From: an uncultured Marinomonas sp.
Lineage (GTDB): Bacteria > Pseudomonadota > Gammaproteobacteria > Pseudomonadales > Marinomonadaceae
DNA length: 64,000 bases
NCBI GenBank assembly: GCA_947493575.1
Contig: CANLRQ010000015.1
Coordinates: 1-64,000 of the forward strand
Reading direction: 5' to 3'
The notes under the pieces are model-generated. The model made no database searches, was not told the DNA's origin, and was given only the letters and a program-made list of their open reading frames with translations. This document shows positions 7,940 to 15,862 of this stretch, one piece after another. A program made the position numbers and the translations under genes. The first letter of the stretch is position 1; each line of letters begins with the position of its first letter.

Positions 7940-8335
7940 TTGCAAAAAATCAATCATAAAGCGGCATTTTTAACAATAATTTTACTTTTTGTGTTGGGAG
8001 GCTTTTGGAGTCTTGCTGCGCCAAATGTATTGACGGCGGATAAAAGCGACGATCCAGTTTTTATTGCTTTATTTTCAGTCGGTGTTATTTGCTATGTTTA
8101 CTTTAATGCTTGGTTGTTGGTGAAAACACGCTTTACATCTTTTATTGATGGTGTGCTTTTGATTATGGGTATTTGGTTGTTTTCGGTGATGCCTAACCTA
8201 TTTTTTATTCAGGCTATTTTAGCATTACCGTTTGGCAATTTTTTCTATTTATTGGCTTTTGGCGCTTGCTCGGGGCTAATTACATCGCTAGTGCTTTCAG
8301 CATGGCGTTCTTCACGAACTATTTTTAAAGGATAG
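7940..8335 (+). CDS. Small inner-membrane protein of unknown function
   Basis: I do not recognise this 131-aa protein. It has about four hydrophobic segments (roughly 8-28, 42-62, 66-86 and 92-122) and short polar loops, so it should be an inner-membrane protein. The TTG start at 7940 is supported by AAAGAGG nine bases upstream. It follows the RmlD-like gene after 40 bases and is probably in the same transcript, which a strong hairpin closes about 120 bases downstream. Confidence 0.7.
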   Translation: MQKINHKAAFLTIILLFVLGGFWSLAAPNVLTADKSDDPVFIALFSVGVICYVYFNAWLLVKTRFTSFIDGVLLIMGIWLFSVMPNLFFIQAILALPFGNFFYLLAFGACSGLITSLVLSAWRSSRTIFKG

Positions 8336-8647
8336 TTTTCTCAGTTTTTCTTCAGAGTTTAAAGCCTTTAATAGGTTTCTAGAGACTTTAATAGAGCTGT
8401 AGTCATTTAGGCGTGTGTATTGTGAAATGGAGAAGCTTATTTATCCTTTTTCATTAAACAGGCGCTTATAGAGATTTATCTTCAAGCGCCTGTTTGTTGA
8501 ACTTGGCATAAAGTTGAGAGCGTTGTAGGACTTCGATTACCAATATTTTGTTTAAAATATACTCGTCTTATCGTCGCTTATGGCATTGTGCTAAGATTTC
8601 GATCCCTTGTGAAAGTTTTACTCGTGATTTCACGCAAAACCCTAAAA
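8336..8647. other. Convergent intergenic region with terminator and repeat-like sequence
   Basis: About 310 non-coding bases between convergent genes. They hold the hairpin at 8456-8499 and, after it, a stretch (about 8530-8600) with weak resemblance to the family B repeats: CCAATATTTTGTTTAAAATA compares with GCTAATACTTTGTTAAAACA. Nothing else is evident. Confidence 0.5.
8456..8499. terminator. Strong hairpin terminator
   Basis: AAACAGGCGCTT (8456-8467) and AAGCGCCTGTTT (8484-8495) form a perfect 12-bp stem with a 16-base loop, flanked by A and T residues. It probably ends the yjjV-containing transcript and may act bidirectionally. Confidence 0.75.
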
Positions 8648-10564
8648 TTATAAGTACTCACTTAAGTCGTTTGGTATGTTGAGATCAACATTAATTGAGT
8701 AACCCGGTAAGTGAATGCTATCTTGTGAAATGGTCAGCTCTTCTCCGGACAAGACATTTTTTCCGAAGTGATAAATAGGTTTAGATTCTCCAAGAATCGC
8801 CTGTTTATTATAAGCATCACTTTTGGCTTTAGTTGCATGATTTAAGTCAATGTATCGATTGAAGACTTCTTTTGAGTGTTTTTTCCTGAGCATCTGAAGA
8901 ACTTTATGTGGTGCTAAAAGTACGGCAGTGCCGTTATTACCACCAAAACCTTTCGAGTTTAATAGAGCTCCATCAAAATACTCTTTACCGTAGTGTTGGT
9001 GCTTCAGTTGAAATGACAGTCCTTCAGTATGGACGTCTTCTGCAAGCTTACGCGTGGTTATAATGCCTGGTAGAATGCCATGCTCCCATACGCCGAGGGA
9101 GATATGAAGTTGGTCACCACCTGCTGTTCCTTGTGAGTGTCCTAAAAAGGCTTTCACTGCGGTAACTGGGATATTCTTAGCTCCGAAGCTTTTTGCTACT
9201 TGGCTTAATACATGTGACTCAGTGATTCTGTTTTGAGGTGTACTGGTACCATGAGCTTGAATAAAGGTTCTATTGTGTAATCCCTCTTCACCAATAATAT
9301 TTTTTAAATAAGACATGGCTTTGCCCATTGTTAGGTAATTACCAACACCTGGAGCTGAAATGGACTTTTTATGGCCATCTGCAAAGGAGTAAACGGCGGG
9401 GATTGCACCGTGGATATTTGCCCCTAACTCAAGAGCGAGTTCGTCATCCATAAGTAGGGTCCATTGGCTAGACTCACCAATAGTGAAACCACAATTGTTT
9501 GCAAATGGACGACAGCTTCTGGTGTGATCAGGCTCTGCTTGGTCCGTTAATGCATCTAAAGCCAATAACGCGGTATCTTCAGCAAGAGCGCCCATTGTGC
9601 GGAAGCCTTCGATAATTTCTGGTGTGATTGGAGCGTCACTGCCTCCAACCATTGCAACCCGTATCTCTCCAGACTTTATACCAGAAATAGCTTTTTCTAA
9701 ATTGAAAAAGTAGGTTGCGCAGGCACCAATGGATGTACCAACGGCTCCAGCGCTACCAAGTACGTAGGCATTTACAAAATCTGCTGGCATTTGAGCGTAG
9801 CCCAAAGGTAGATGCTTTGATGTGGTTCTTTTGCCTTGAAGGGCTGACTTTAGCATGCCTCCAAATCCCAGATCATCCATTTGTCCAATAGAGTTGGCTG
9901 CAAATACAGCAACTTTGTCAGGGGAAACGCGTTCTTTTATGTTTTCCCATGGAATGCCACTGCTGTTTATTGCATCAGAAGCACCATAAACGGTCATTTG
10001 AAGTCCACGAGGGTGATTTCTGCTCTGGTACATAGTAGAAGGATCAAAACCAGTTGGTAATTGCCCTGCTGCTTTTACGCTAAGCTCTTTACTGTCTTTG
10101 ATGAGTGTCTCTAAATTGCCTTCTACAGATACTTCAGAAAGAGAGTTTGATAGAGCAGATACCCTCCAGTTTTCTGGGATTTTATCCGGTAGGGAGCGCG
10201 TTTTTATAGTGAAAACGATGCTTTCATCATTTGTGCCAGGAGAAAGAACAGAGGATTTATGTAAAGTTACATTGTCTACATTGAATAAAGACGGATGAAT
10301 TCGTCTAATTAAGGTTTTTGCAAGAATGGATTCACTGAAAGAGTCTATTAATGACTCTTTATCTAATTGCTCACCTGAATCTGTGTACCAGATTCCATTT
10401 CTATGTTCAGCTGTATTCGTCAGAGTTGCTAAATCAAGCAGCACCTCTTGCTGAACCGAGCTTGGCAACATATCAAAAATAATTCTTCTATAAGCTTGGT
10501 GTGATGAAGAACGACCAGCTGAATTGATTCCGCCAAAGCCAACAATAACAGGTAAACGGGCCAA
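8648..10564 (-). CDS. fabY: Beta-ketoacyl-ACP synthase FabY
   Basis: At 638 aa this is the long ketosynthase class typified by Pseudomonas aeruginosa FabY, which condenses acetyl-CoA with malonyl-ACP to start fatty acid synthesis, replacing FabH. The start ARLPVIVGFGG, AGQLPTGF, NHPRGLQM and MDDELALELGA match that class. The catalytic triad is visible: Cys in GACATYFFNL, His in QAHGTSTPQNR and His in FLGHSQGTAGGDQ. The TTG start at 10564 has AGGAA eight bases upstream. A long hairpin lies 34-73 bases upstream of the start on the transcribed strand. Confidence 0.92.
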   Translation of the reverse strand: MARLPVIVGFGGINSAGRSSSHQAYRRIIFDMLPSSVQQEVLLDLATLTNTAEHRNGIWYTDSGEQLDKESLIDSFSESILAKTLIRRIHPSLFNVDNVTLHKSSVLSPGTNDESIVFTIKTRSLPDKIPENWRVSALSNSLSEVSVEGNLETLIKDSKELSVKAAGQLPTGFDPSTMYQSRNHPRGLQMTVYGASDAINSSGIPWENIKERVSPDKVAVFAANSIGQMDDLGFGGMLKSALQGKRTTSKHLPLGYAQMPADFVNAYVLGSAGAVGTSIGACATYFFNLEKAISGIKSGEIRVAMVGGSDAPITPEIIEGFRTMGALAEDTALLALDALTDQAEPDHTRSCRPFANNCGFTIGESSQWTLLMDDELALELGANIHGAIPAVYSFADGHKKSISAPGVGNYLTMGKAMSYLKNIIGEEGLHNRTFIQAHGTSTPQNRITESHVLSQVAKSFGAKNIPVTAVKAFLGHSQGTAGGDQLHISLGVWEHGILPGIITTRKLAEDVHTEGLSFQLKHQHYGKEYFDGALLNSKGFGGNNGTAVLLAPHKVLQMLRKKHSKEVFNRYIDLNHATKAKSDAYNKQAILGESKPIYHFGKNVLSGEELTISQDSIHLPGYSINVDLNIPNDLSEYL

Positions 10565-10597
10565 ATGAATTTCCTCGTTTGAAAAGTGGATGATAAA

Positions 10598-10637
10598 GGC
10601 TAGCTATTGTAAAGAAGGTTGGTAACCTTAGCTAGCC
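10598..10637 (-). promoter_or_regulatory. Two-part hairpin between bax-like gene and fabY
   Basis: Outer arms GGCTAGCT (10598-10605) and AGCTAGCC (10630-10637) enclose a second perfect stem AAGGTT/AACCTT (10615-10620, 10624-10629) with a 3-base loop. Reading on the minus strand it is followed by only a short T-run. It may terminate the upstream gene, or it may be an operator or leader structure for fabY. Confidence 0.45.
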
Positions 10638-10715
10638 TGAAATGGTCAATGGCACCAATGAGGCTGCCTTGATATAACGTAGATTAATTTCCTCTCTTCT
10701 TTTTTTGTTTTAAGA

Positions 10716-11645
10716 TTATTTCTCTGTTGAAGTGCTTCTATTTTGAGTGTATTTCCAAAGTTTGTTGTAACTAATAAGCCCTTCAATTTCGTCAATATAG
10801 TCTTGACCACGCTGAGAGTAATGAATAAGTCCTGAGGCTAATTCCACCCCTGTAATTGCTTTGTTTTGATTTCTTAGATCTGCGCGCTTTTGGCGTAGCT
10901 CTTTATATGCTGCGTTGATATTCAAATTATCGACATAAGCAAATACAGACTGTTTGGCATTTTTGAATTTTCTTACTTCATGATCTGCATCGTCATCTCT
11001 ATTTACTGGCACAAGCCCACAGCCTTTTCTAAAGCACCATTGGCCAAAATAGTTGTTACCTTTCAATGCAAAACGGGACGTTCCCCATGCGGACTCATTT
11101 GCTGCTTGAGCCAATACTAAGGACTCTGGAATGATGTCTACATGTAGCAATAATTCTCTTATATTTTCTTGGGTGTATACATTGACTTTATCCAGTCTGA
11201 ATATTTCACGTAATGCTTTTAACCATCTTTTTTCTTCACGTGAAGGGGGCTCTTCATTATCAAGAATTGCGTAAATTTTCTCTCTATCCCTAATTAATAG
11301 GTCATTTTTTTCTATAACATAAGGCAATAAATAATTAAAAAAGGTGTCCTTTTTCTCTTGAATGTCTGTTATTGCGGCAAAGTTTGGAGGTGAGTCTTCA
11401 GCTTTAGGTGCTGGTGACTCTATTTCTGAGATGCTTTTTTCTTTGACCTCAACTTTTTTAACTACCTGTTTTGTTTCTGGTTCTGTTTTTATTACAGGTG
11501 ATGTCTTCTCATCGCCAGCTTGAGGTCTATTATTGATATCAGTAACGGCCTTATCATTTAACTGAGATTGTTTTACTGGCTCTAGTTTTAGCCATAAAAT
11601 GAATATGACTAGAAAGGATAGTACCCATAATATTTTTCGTTCCAT
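10716..11645 (-). CDS. Bax-like glucosaminidase-domain protein
   Basis: Membrane-anchored peptidoglycan hydrolase candidate. An N-terminal signal anchor (about residues 4-22) is followed by a Lys/Glu/Pro-rich linker and a C-terminal glucosaminidase domain. The domain contains SLVLAQAANESAWGTSRFA with the catalytic Glu, then GNNYFGQWCF and SVFAYVDNLN, as in E. coli Bax and FlgJ-type N-acetylglucosaminidases. The frame extends to GTG 11696, but starting at ATG 11645 (309 aa) places the hydrophobic anchor at the N-terminus. Neither start has a strong ribosome binding site. It lies upstream of fabY on the same strand. Confidence 0.85.
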   Translation of the reverse strand: MERKILWVLSFLVIFILWLKLEPVKQSQLNDKAVTDINNRPQAGDEKTSPVIKTEPETKQVVKKVEVKEKSISEIESPAPKAEDSPPNFAAITDIQEKKDTFFNYLLPYVIEKNDLLIRDREKIYAILDNEEPPSREEKRWLKALREIFRLDKVNVYTQENIRELLLHVDIIPESLVLAQAANESAWGTSRFALKGNNYFGQWCFRKGCGLVPVNRDDDADHEVRKFKNAKQSVFAYVDNLNINAAYKELRQKRADLRNQNKAITGVELASGLIHYSQRGQDYIDEIEGLISYNKLWKYTQNRSTSTEK

Positions 11646-11962
11646 AACAAGTAGAAAACCTATGCGTATTAAAAGATGATCAATTGACCAAGGCACCTAT
11701 AAACTAACATATTAAGGCAAAGCCTGAAAATAGGGCATTTAATTCTCCTATTATTACGCAAAAAGCGATGAAATACAGCTTTGGATCGTTTTTCTCTTTC
11801 TAGGCGGGCGTTTTAGGTGGGATTAATGTGGCCATCTTAAGATAAATGATTTTGATAGATGTAATGAAAACAATGGATTACTAATGAAAAAAAAGTTTTT
11901 TATAGGCAAAATGATCACCAAACTCATGTTCGAATGATTCGACGGGAACGTAAAATACTGTT
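11646..11962. other. Divergent intergenic region
   Basis: About 320 bases between divergent genes, presumably containing both promoters. It includes the perfect palindrome TCGAATGATTCGA (11930-11942) twenty bases before the GGDEF gene and a smaller ATCTTAAGAT. No reading frame or further structure is convincing. Confidence 0.4.
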
Positions 11963-13117
11963 ATGCCAAAAAAGTTAAATGTCTTATTGATGCCCTTTAC
12001 TTTAATCACTTTGTGTATTTACGTGGGAGCTTACATACATCTGATTCCACCAGTTTGGTTGAATATTGTAACTTACTTGCCGTTTGTTTTTGCTGGTGTG
12101 CTGGTTTTATTAGCGTGGCATTTTAATAAAGGTCGGTTGCTGCTTATCGCTTTTTTATTGTGTGTGCCGCTTTATCAGTCATTATTGCATGAAAATGGTT
12201 TCGGCCCTCTCAGTTATATCGCAGTCACCATTGTTAATTTGTCTCTTGTTGTATTTATGAGAGAAAGAGGTTTTTTTAATCGTTTCGCTATCAATCGAAT
12301 TGCATTTATCGGAATGCAATTTGCCTGGTGTTTGGCCTTTGAAAAAGGCTGGGTGTCTTTTCCTGCATTAAGTGAGTTGGTATTAACTGATGAGCTGCCT
12401 GTTTTATCAACCCTGATTTTATGGGGAACTATTTTTGTATTCGTAGTAATAAGTGGCGTTCAATGGTGGAAAACTGACAGTGACATGTGGGCTGGTGTAC
12501 TTATTACGCAAATTGCCCTAATGATATTGTTCTACCTAGTTCATGCTGAGAATCATATTTCATTGCTGTTATCAGGATGTTTTCTAGTTTGGATTTTTTA
12601 TATATTAATTGAAAGTCATCGTATGGCATATGTAGATGATCTAACTCAACTTAATAGTCGTCGAGCGTTAAATGAGAAACTCCTAGCTTTGCCTAAGAAC
12701 TATGTAATCGCCATGGTAGATGTAGATCATTTTAAAAAATTTAATGACACTTATGGACATGACATGGGGGACTTGGTGCTTTATCAAGTAGCCAATGAAC
12801 TGTCTAATGTTTCGGGTGGTGGTAAAGCGTTTCGTTATGGAGGAGAAGAATTTACGATTTTATTCTTCAACAAAAAGTGGGCTGATGTAGAAGACAGCTT
12901 AGAAAGCTTAAGAGAGTCCATCGAAAATATGGCCGTCAGCGTTATTGACGCAAAAAAAGGTGTGGCCAAAGATGTAAAGGTAACCGTTAGTCTGGGGGTG
13001 AGTGAATCACGTGCAAGCTTATCGCCGGAACAAATAATTAAAATGTCTGATGACGCGTTATATCAAGCAAAGCGTAAAGGCAGAAATCGAGTAGAACTGA
13101 ATAAAAAGAAAGTCTGA
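11963..13117 (+). CDS. Membrane-bound GGDEF diguanylate cyclase
   Basis: This 384-aa protein has an N-terminal half of about six to seven membrane helices (residues 8-215) and a C-terminal GGDEF domain that makes cyclic di-GMP from two GTP. The domain shows DDLTQLNSRRAL, the metal-binding DVDHFKKFND, the active loop RYGGEEF and SLGVSE. The active loop is intact (GGEEF), so it should be catalytic. No RxxD inhibitory site is seen at the usual place before GGEEF. The membrane part probably senses an unknown signal. It appears monocistronic. Cyclic di-GMP is relevant to the flagellar genes later in the window only as general knowledge. Confidence 0.9.
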   Translation: MPKKLNVLLMPFTLITLCIYVGAYIHLIPPVWLNIVTYLPFVFAGVLVLLAWHFNKGRLLLIAFLLCVPLYQSLLHENGFGPLSYIAVTIVNLSLVVFMRERGFFNRFAINRIAFIGMQFAWCLAFEKGWVSFPALSELVLTDELPVLSTLILWGTIFVFVVISGVQWWKTDSDMWAGVLITQIALMILFYLVHAENHISLLLSGCFLVWIFYILIESHRMAYVDDLTQLNSRRALNEKLLALPKNYVIAMVDVDHFKKFNDTYGHDMGDLVLYQVANELSNVSGGGKAFRYGGEEFTILFFNKKWADVEDSLESLRESIENMAVSVIDAKKGVAKDVKVTVSLGVSESRASLSPEQIIKMSDDALYQAKRKGRNRVELNKKKV

Positions 13118-13248
13118 ACAAATGGTCAAGAATTTTGCGTTGGCTATTGTTTAAGAAAAAAGTTGTGTTTATAATCGATGGAATGAAATTTATGTTTCAA
13201 ATATAAATTCAACATGACATCCGTAACATAAGATTCTATTAGCATGAA

Positions 13249-13364
13249 TCTAGGTGGATAACAGAGCCAACGTGGTGCAGCAGATTAATCAATGACGAAT
13301 GCCTATAGTTATTGTATTGCTCTGTTGTGAGGGGAAATGGGGAGCTTTATGCTCCCTTTTTTTT
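13249..13364 (+). ncRNA. Candidate small RNA
   Basis: A promoter-like pair ATGACA (13214-13219) and TATTAG (13237-13242) with 17-base spacing precedes a structured stretch. AACAGAGC (13260-13267) pairs perfectly with GCTCTGTT (13319-13326). A terminator follows: GGGAGC (13340-13345), GCTCCC (13351-13356), then eight Ts. No open frame fits. It does not match any RNA family I recognise, including 6S, SRP RNA and tmRNA. It could instead be the 3' end of the GGDEF transcript. Confidence 0.4.
13340..13364 (+). terminator. Rho-independent terminator
   Basis: A six-base GC-rich stem, GGGAGC/GCTCCC, with a 5-base loop is followed directly by eight Ts. It ends either the candidate sRNA or the GGDEF transcript. 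Confidence 0.85.
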
Positions 13365-13542
13365 AAAAATTCTTATCTAAAGAAATATTTTTTCTTTAAT
13401 GTTTTAAAAATGCCTTCCTTAGTTTTATCGGATGCTTTTTCCTTTAGAAAAAGGGTGTTATTGTATCCGGTGTGATATCCCTTCTGTGTTCTATACTTAT
13501 TAAGTTCTAATTTTATCTAAATTCTTACTGAGAGGTGTCCTT

Positions 13543-14181
13543 TTGATAGATACAAAGCGTGCTAAGGATCAGTTGAAGATCCATATACGTGAACAAAATC
13601 AAGCGCATATATTAGAATGTGCTGAAAAAGTTTTTGCAAGGCAGGGATTGGCGAAAACAACAACTCAAATGATTGCCGATGAAGCTGCGCTTCCTAAAGC
13701 AAATATTCATTATTACTTCCGTTCTAAGAAAGATTTATTGGAAGCTGTTTTAGAAAATATTTTGGAATTATGGTTAGATTCTGTCAGTGCTTTTGAAGAA
13801 GATGACGGCCCAAAATTGTCTCTAAGTCGTTATATCAATGAAAAAATAGATCATTCAAGAGAGAATACAAACGCTTCTAAAGTGTTTGCTATGGCTCTAA
13901 TTGGTGAAGAGCCTTTCGTTTTAGATTTTCTAAGAAATCACTTTGTAAAAGAGTTAGCTAGAGAAAAACAAATTATTGAGAGCTGGGTTGAGGCAGGATT
14001 GATGAAATCCGTATCTACTGAGCATTTGTTTATTAGCTTATGGGCACTAACTCAAACGTATGCCGATTTCGATGCTCAAATTAAAATTGTCCTCAATAAA
14101 ACGCATTTAACAGAAGATGACTATGATGATGCAAAAGAATTTATTATCAAAATGATTCTTTCTGCGTGCGACATTAAATAA
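13543..14181 (+). CDS. TetR-family transcriptional regulator
   Basis: This 212-aa one-component regulator has an N-terminal helix-turn-helix (about 22-66: AEKVFARQGLAKTTTQMIAD, then KANIHYYFRSKKDLLEAVLE). It has a C-terminal ligand domain whose end (SLWALTQTYADFDAQI) resembles the RutR/YcdC group. The TTG start is backed by AGAGGTG six bases upstream. The exporter gene follows after 18 bases on the same strand, so the regulator probably controls it and both may share a transcript. The ligand is unknown. RutR itself responds to pyrimidines, and upp lies nearby but on the opposite strand, so a pyrimidine link is only speculation. Confidence 0.85.
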   Translation: MIDTKRAKDQLKIHIREQNQAHILECAEKVFARQGLAKTTTQMIADEAALPKANIHYYFRSKKDLLEAVLENILELWLDSVSAFEEDDGPKLSLSRYINEKIDHSRENTNASKVFAMALIGEEPFVLDFLRNHFVKELAREKQIIESWVEAGLMKSVSTEHLFISLWALTQTYADFDAQIKIVLNKTHLTEDDYDDAKEFIIKMILSACDIK

Positions 14182-14199
14182 CTGTAGAGCATTTTTTCC

Positions 14200-14826
14200 A
14201 TGACCATTGAAAGCAGTATCACGTTTTTCTTTGCCATTTTTATCTTTGGTATTACGCCTGGCCCCGGGGTATTCGCAATTCTAGCCAGAAGTATGCTGAA
14301 TGGTGCTCGATCATGTTTTTGGTTAAGTATTGGAATGGTGATTAGTGATATTGTTTACTTGGTTATGGCATGTTTGGGGTTAGCTACAATTGCCGCAACA
14401 TGGGAAGAGCTTTTTTTAGGGATTCGTATTGTGGGTGCAATGTACCTTATTTACCTTGGTTGGAAGATGTGGGTGGCTAAAGCAACTGACAATGATGCCT
14501 CTGTAGATAAAGGGCTTCATAGTGTAAGTGGTCGCATTGGAAGTTTTGCCCAAGGCTTCTTGATCTCTGCGTCTAATCCGAAGGTTATTATCTTTTACAT
14601 AGCATTTCTACCTACTTTTATGGATTTAACACTGTTGAATTCTCAAGATGTGGTGATTGCTTCTATACTGACTTTTTTTGCGCTTTTGTCCGGATTAATC
14701 CTAGTTGCTTTAGGTGCTTCTCAAGCAAGACGTCACTTAAAATCTGAGAAATCAGTAAAAAGAATGAATAGGCTGGCTGGCTCTATTATGGGGAGTGCAG
14801 GCGTTTATATTGCTTTAAGAAGCTAA
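14200..14826 (+). CDS. LysE/RhtB-family amino acid exporter
   Basis: This 208-aa inner-membrane protein has six predicted helices. Its N-terminus IFGITPGPGVFAILARSMLNG carries the family hallmark around the first loop, and SFAQGFLISASNPKVIIFYIAFLP marks the conserved fourth segment. Members export amino acids such as homoserine, threonine or lysine. The substrate cannot be read from the sequence. It is transcribed with the TetR gene 18 bases upstream and is followed by a repeat-rich gap before the convergent upp gene. Confidence 0.9.
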   Translation: MTIESSITFFFAIFIFGITPGPGVFAILARSMLNGARSCFWLSIGMVISDIVYLVMACLGLATIAATWEELFLGIRIVGAMYLIYLGWKMWVAKATDNDASVDKGLHSVSGRIGSFAQGFLISASNPKVIIFYIAFLPTFMDLTLLNSQDVVIASILTFFALLSGLILVALGASQARRHLKSEKSVKRMNRLAGSIMGSAGVYIALRS

Positions 14827-14838
14827 GCTTCTTTATGG

Positions 14839-14915
14839 TGTTTTTGCCTTATCTTATCTTATATAGTAACTCATGACTTCGTGTAGTAGTTCATGACTTA
14901 GTGCAAAAGTCTCTT
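14839..14915. repeat. Family B repeat, partial copy with internal duplication
   Basis: GTTTTTGCCTTATCTTATC and the end TTAGTGCAAAAGTCTCTT match the right half of the long copy at 2415-2553. Inside, AGTAACTCATGACTTCGTGT (14867-14886) is duplicated as AGTAGTTCATGACTTAGTGC (14887-14906). It lies in the convergent gap between the exporter and upp. Confidence 0.6.
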
Positions 14916-15018
14916 CTCATATTTAGGGCAACAAATTCTTTATTGGAAGAACTTGTTGCCACAAAAGAGCACTCTTTGCTAAATATGCCTTCCTTAGGCG
15001 AATGTTTATAGAGCGATG

Positions 15019-15675
15019 TTAACGCGTACCGTAGATTCGATCTCCAGCATCGCCAACGCCTGGTCGTATATAAGCATTATCATCCAGTTCACGATCAATT
15101 GTCCCAATGTACATAGGGACATCACTGTGTTCTTCTTTGAACGCTTTTATTCCTTCTGGTGCTGCAAAAAGACAGATGAATCGAATGTCTTTTGCGCCTA
15201 ATTTCTTCATTTTAGAGATTGCCGCAGCGGCTGAGTTACCTGTCGCTAACATTGGATCAACAACTATAATGGTACGTTGATCTATGGAATGAGGCATTTT
15301 CAGATAATAGTCAACGGGTTGTTTTGTTTCTGGGTCTCGATACATCCCAATATGACCAACGCGAGCGGATGGAGAGAGTTTTAAAACACCTTCAGCTAAA
15401 CCGTTCCCTGCTCGCATTATGGTTACAATACATAGTTTTTTCCCTTTCAGTACAGGGCACATTGCCGTCTCTAGTGGTGTCTCTACTTCAACATTAATTG
15501 TTTTAAGATCTTTGGTTGCTTCATAGCCAATCAATGTACCTAATTCTTCAACTAGCATACGAAACTCACGAGTGCTGGTGTGTTTATCCCGTAGGCTGGT
15601 TAGTTTATGTTGTACAAAGGGGTGATCTACGACAGTAATGTCTGGGTACTTTATTAAAAGTTCGGCAGCGTTCAT
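15019..15675 (-). CDS. upp: Uracil phosphoribosyltransferase
   Basis: Salvages uracil to UMP using PRPP. DHPFVQHKL near the N-terminus, MRAGNGLAEG, the PRPP loop VVDPMLATGNSA and the C-terminal uracil-binding YIRPGVGDAGDRIYGT are all present and intact. The frame extends to 15744, but AAAAGGA stands nine bases before the ATG at 15675, giving 218 aa, close to the 208-aa E. coli enzyme. The upstream uraA permease partner of E. coli is absent. It is divergent from the lon-type gene. Confidence 0.95.
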   Translation of the reverse strand: MNAAELLIKYPDITVVDHPFVQHKLTSLRDKHTSTREFRMLVEELGTLIGYEATKDLKTINVEVETPLETAMCPVLKGKKLCIVTIMRAGNGLAEGVLKLSPSARVGHIGMYRDPETKQPVDYYLKMPHSIDQRTIIVVDPMLATGNSAAAAISKMKKLGAKDIRFICLFAAPEGIKAFKEEHSDVPMYIGTIDRELDDNAYIRPGVGDAGDRIYGTR

Positions 15676-15862
15676 TAATTCCATTCCTTTTACTTTGCAT
15701 ATGGATGTTATGTTTAGTGACTGGCTTATAAAAAATAATAGCATACAGTCACCGACTTTATGTGTTTGTTTTCATTTACTAATAGTTGTAATTGGTACTT
15801 TTGTCATTACATAGTTAACAAGCAATTCGTGAGTCCCACTATTTGATTCATTGAGAAAAAAT

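Larger units (their letters stand above)
13118..13542. other. Intergenic region with candidate sRNA
   Basis: This 425-base gap between the GGDEF gene and the TetR gene holds no credible protein. It contains a promoter-like sequence, a long-range stem and a strong terminator, annotated separately as an sRNA candidate. After the terminator, AT-rich sequence leads to the TetR gene ribosome binding site. Confidence 0.5.

Noticed and set aside
15787..15850. Heat-shock promoter before the Lon-type gene
   Set aside because: No CTTGAA and CCCCAT-type pair with proper spacing could be found.
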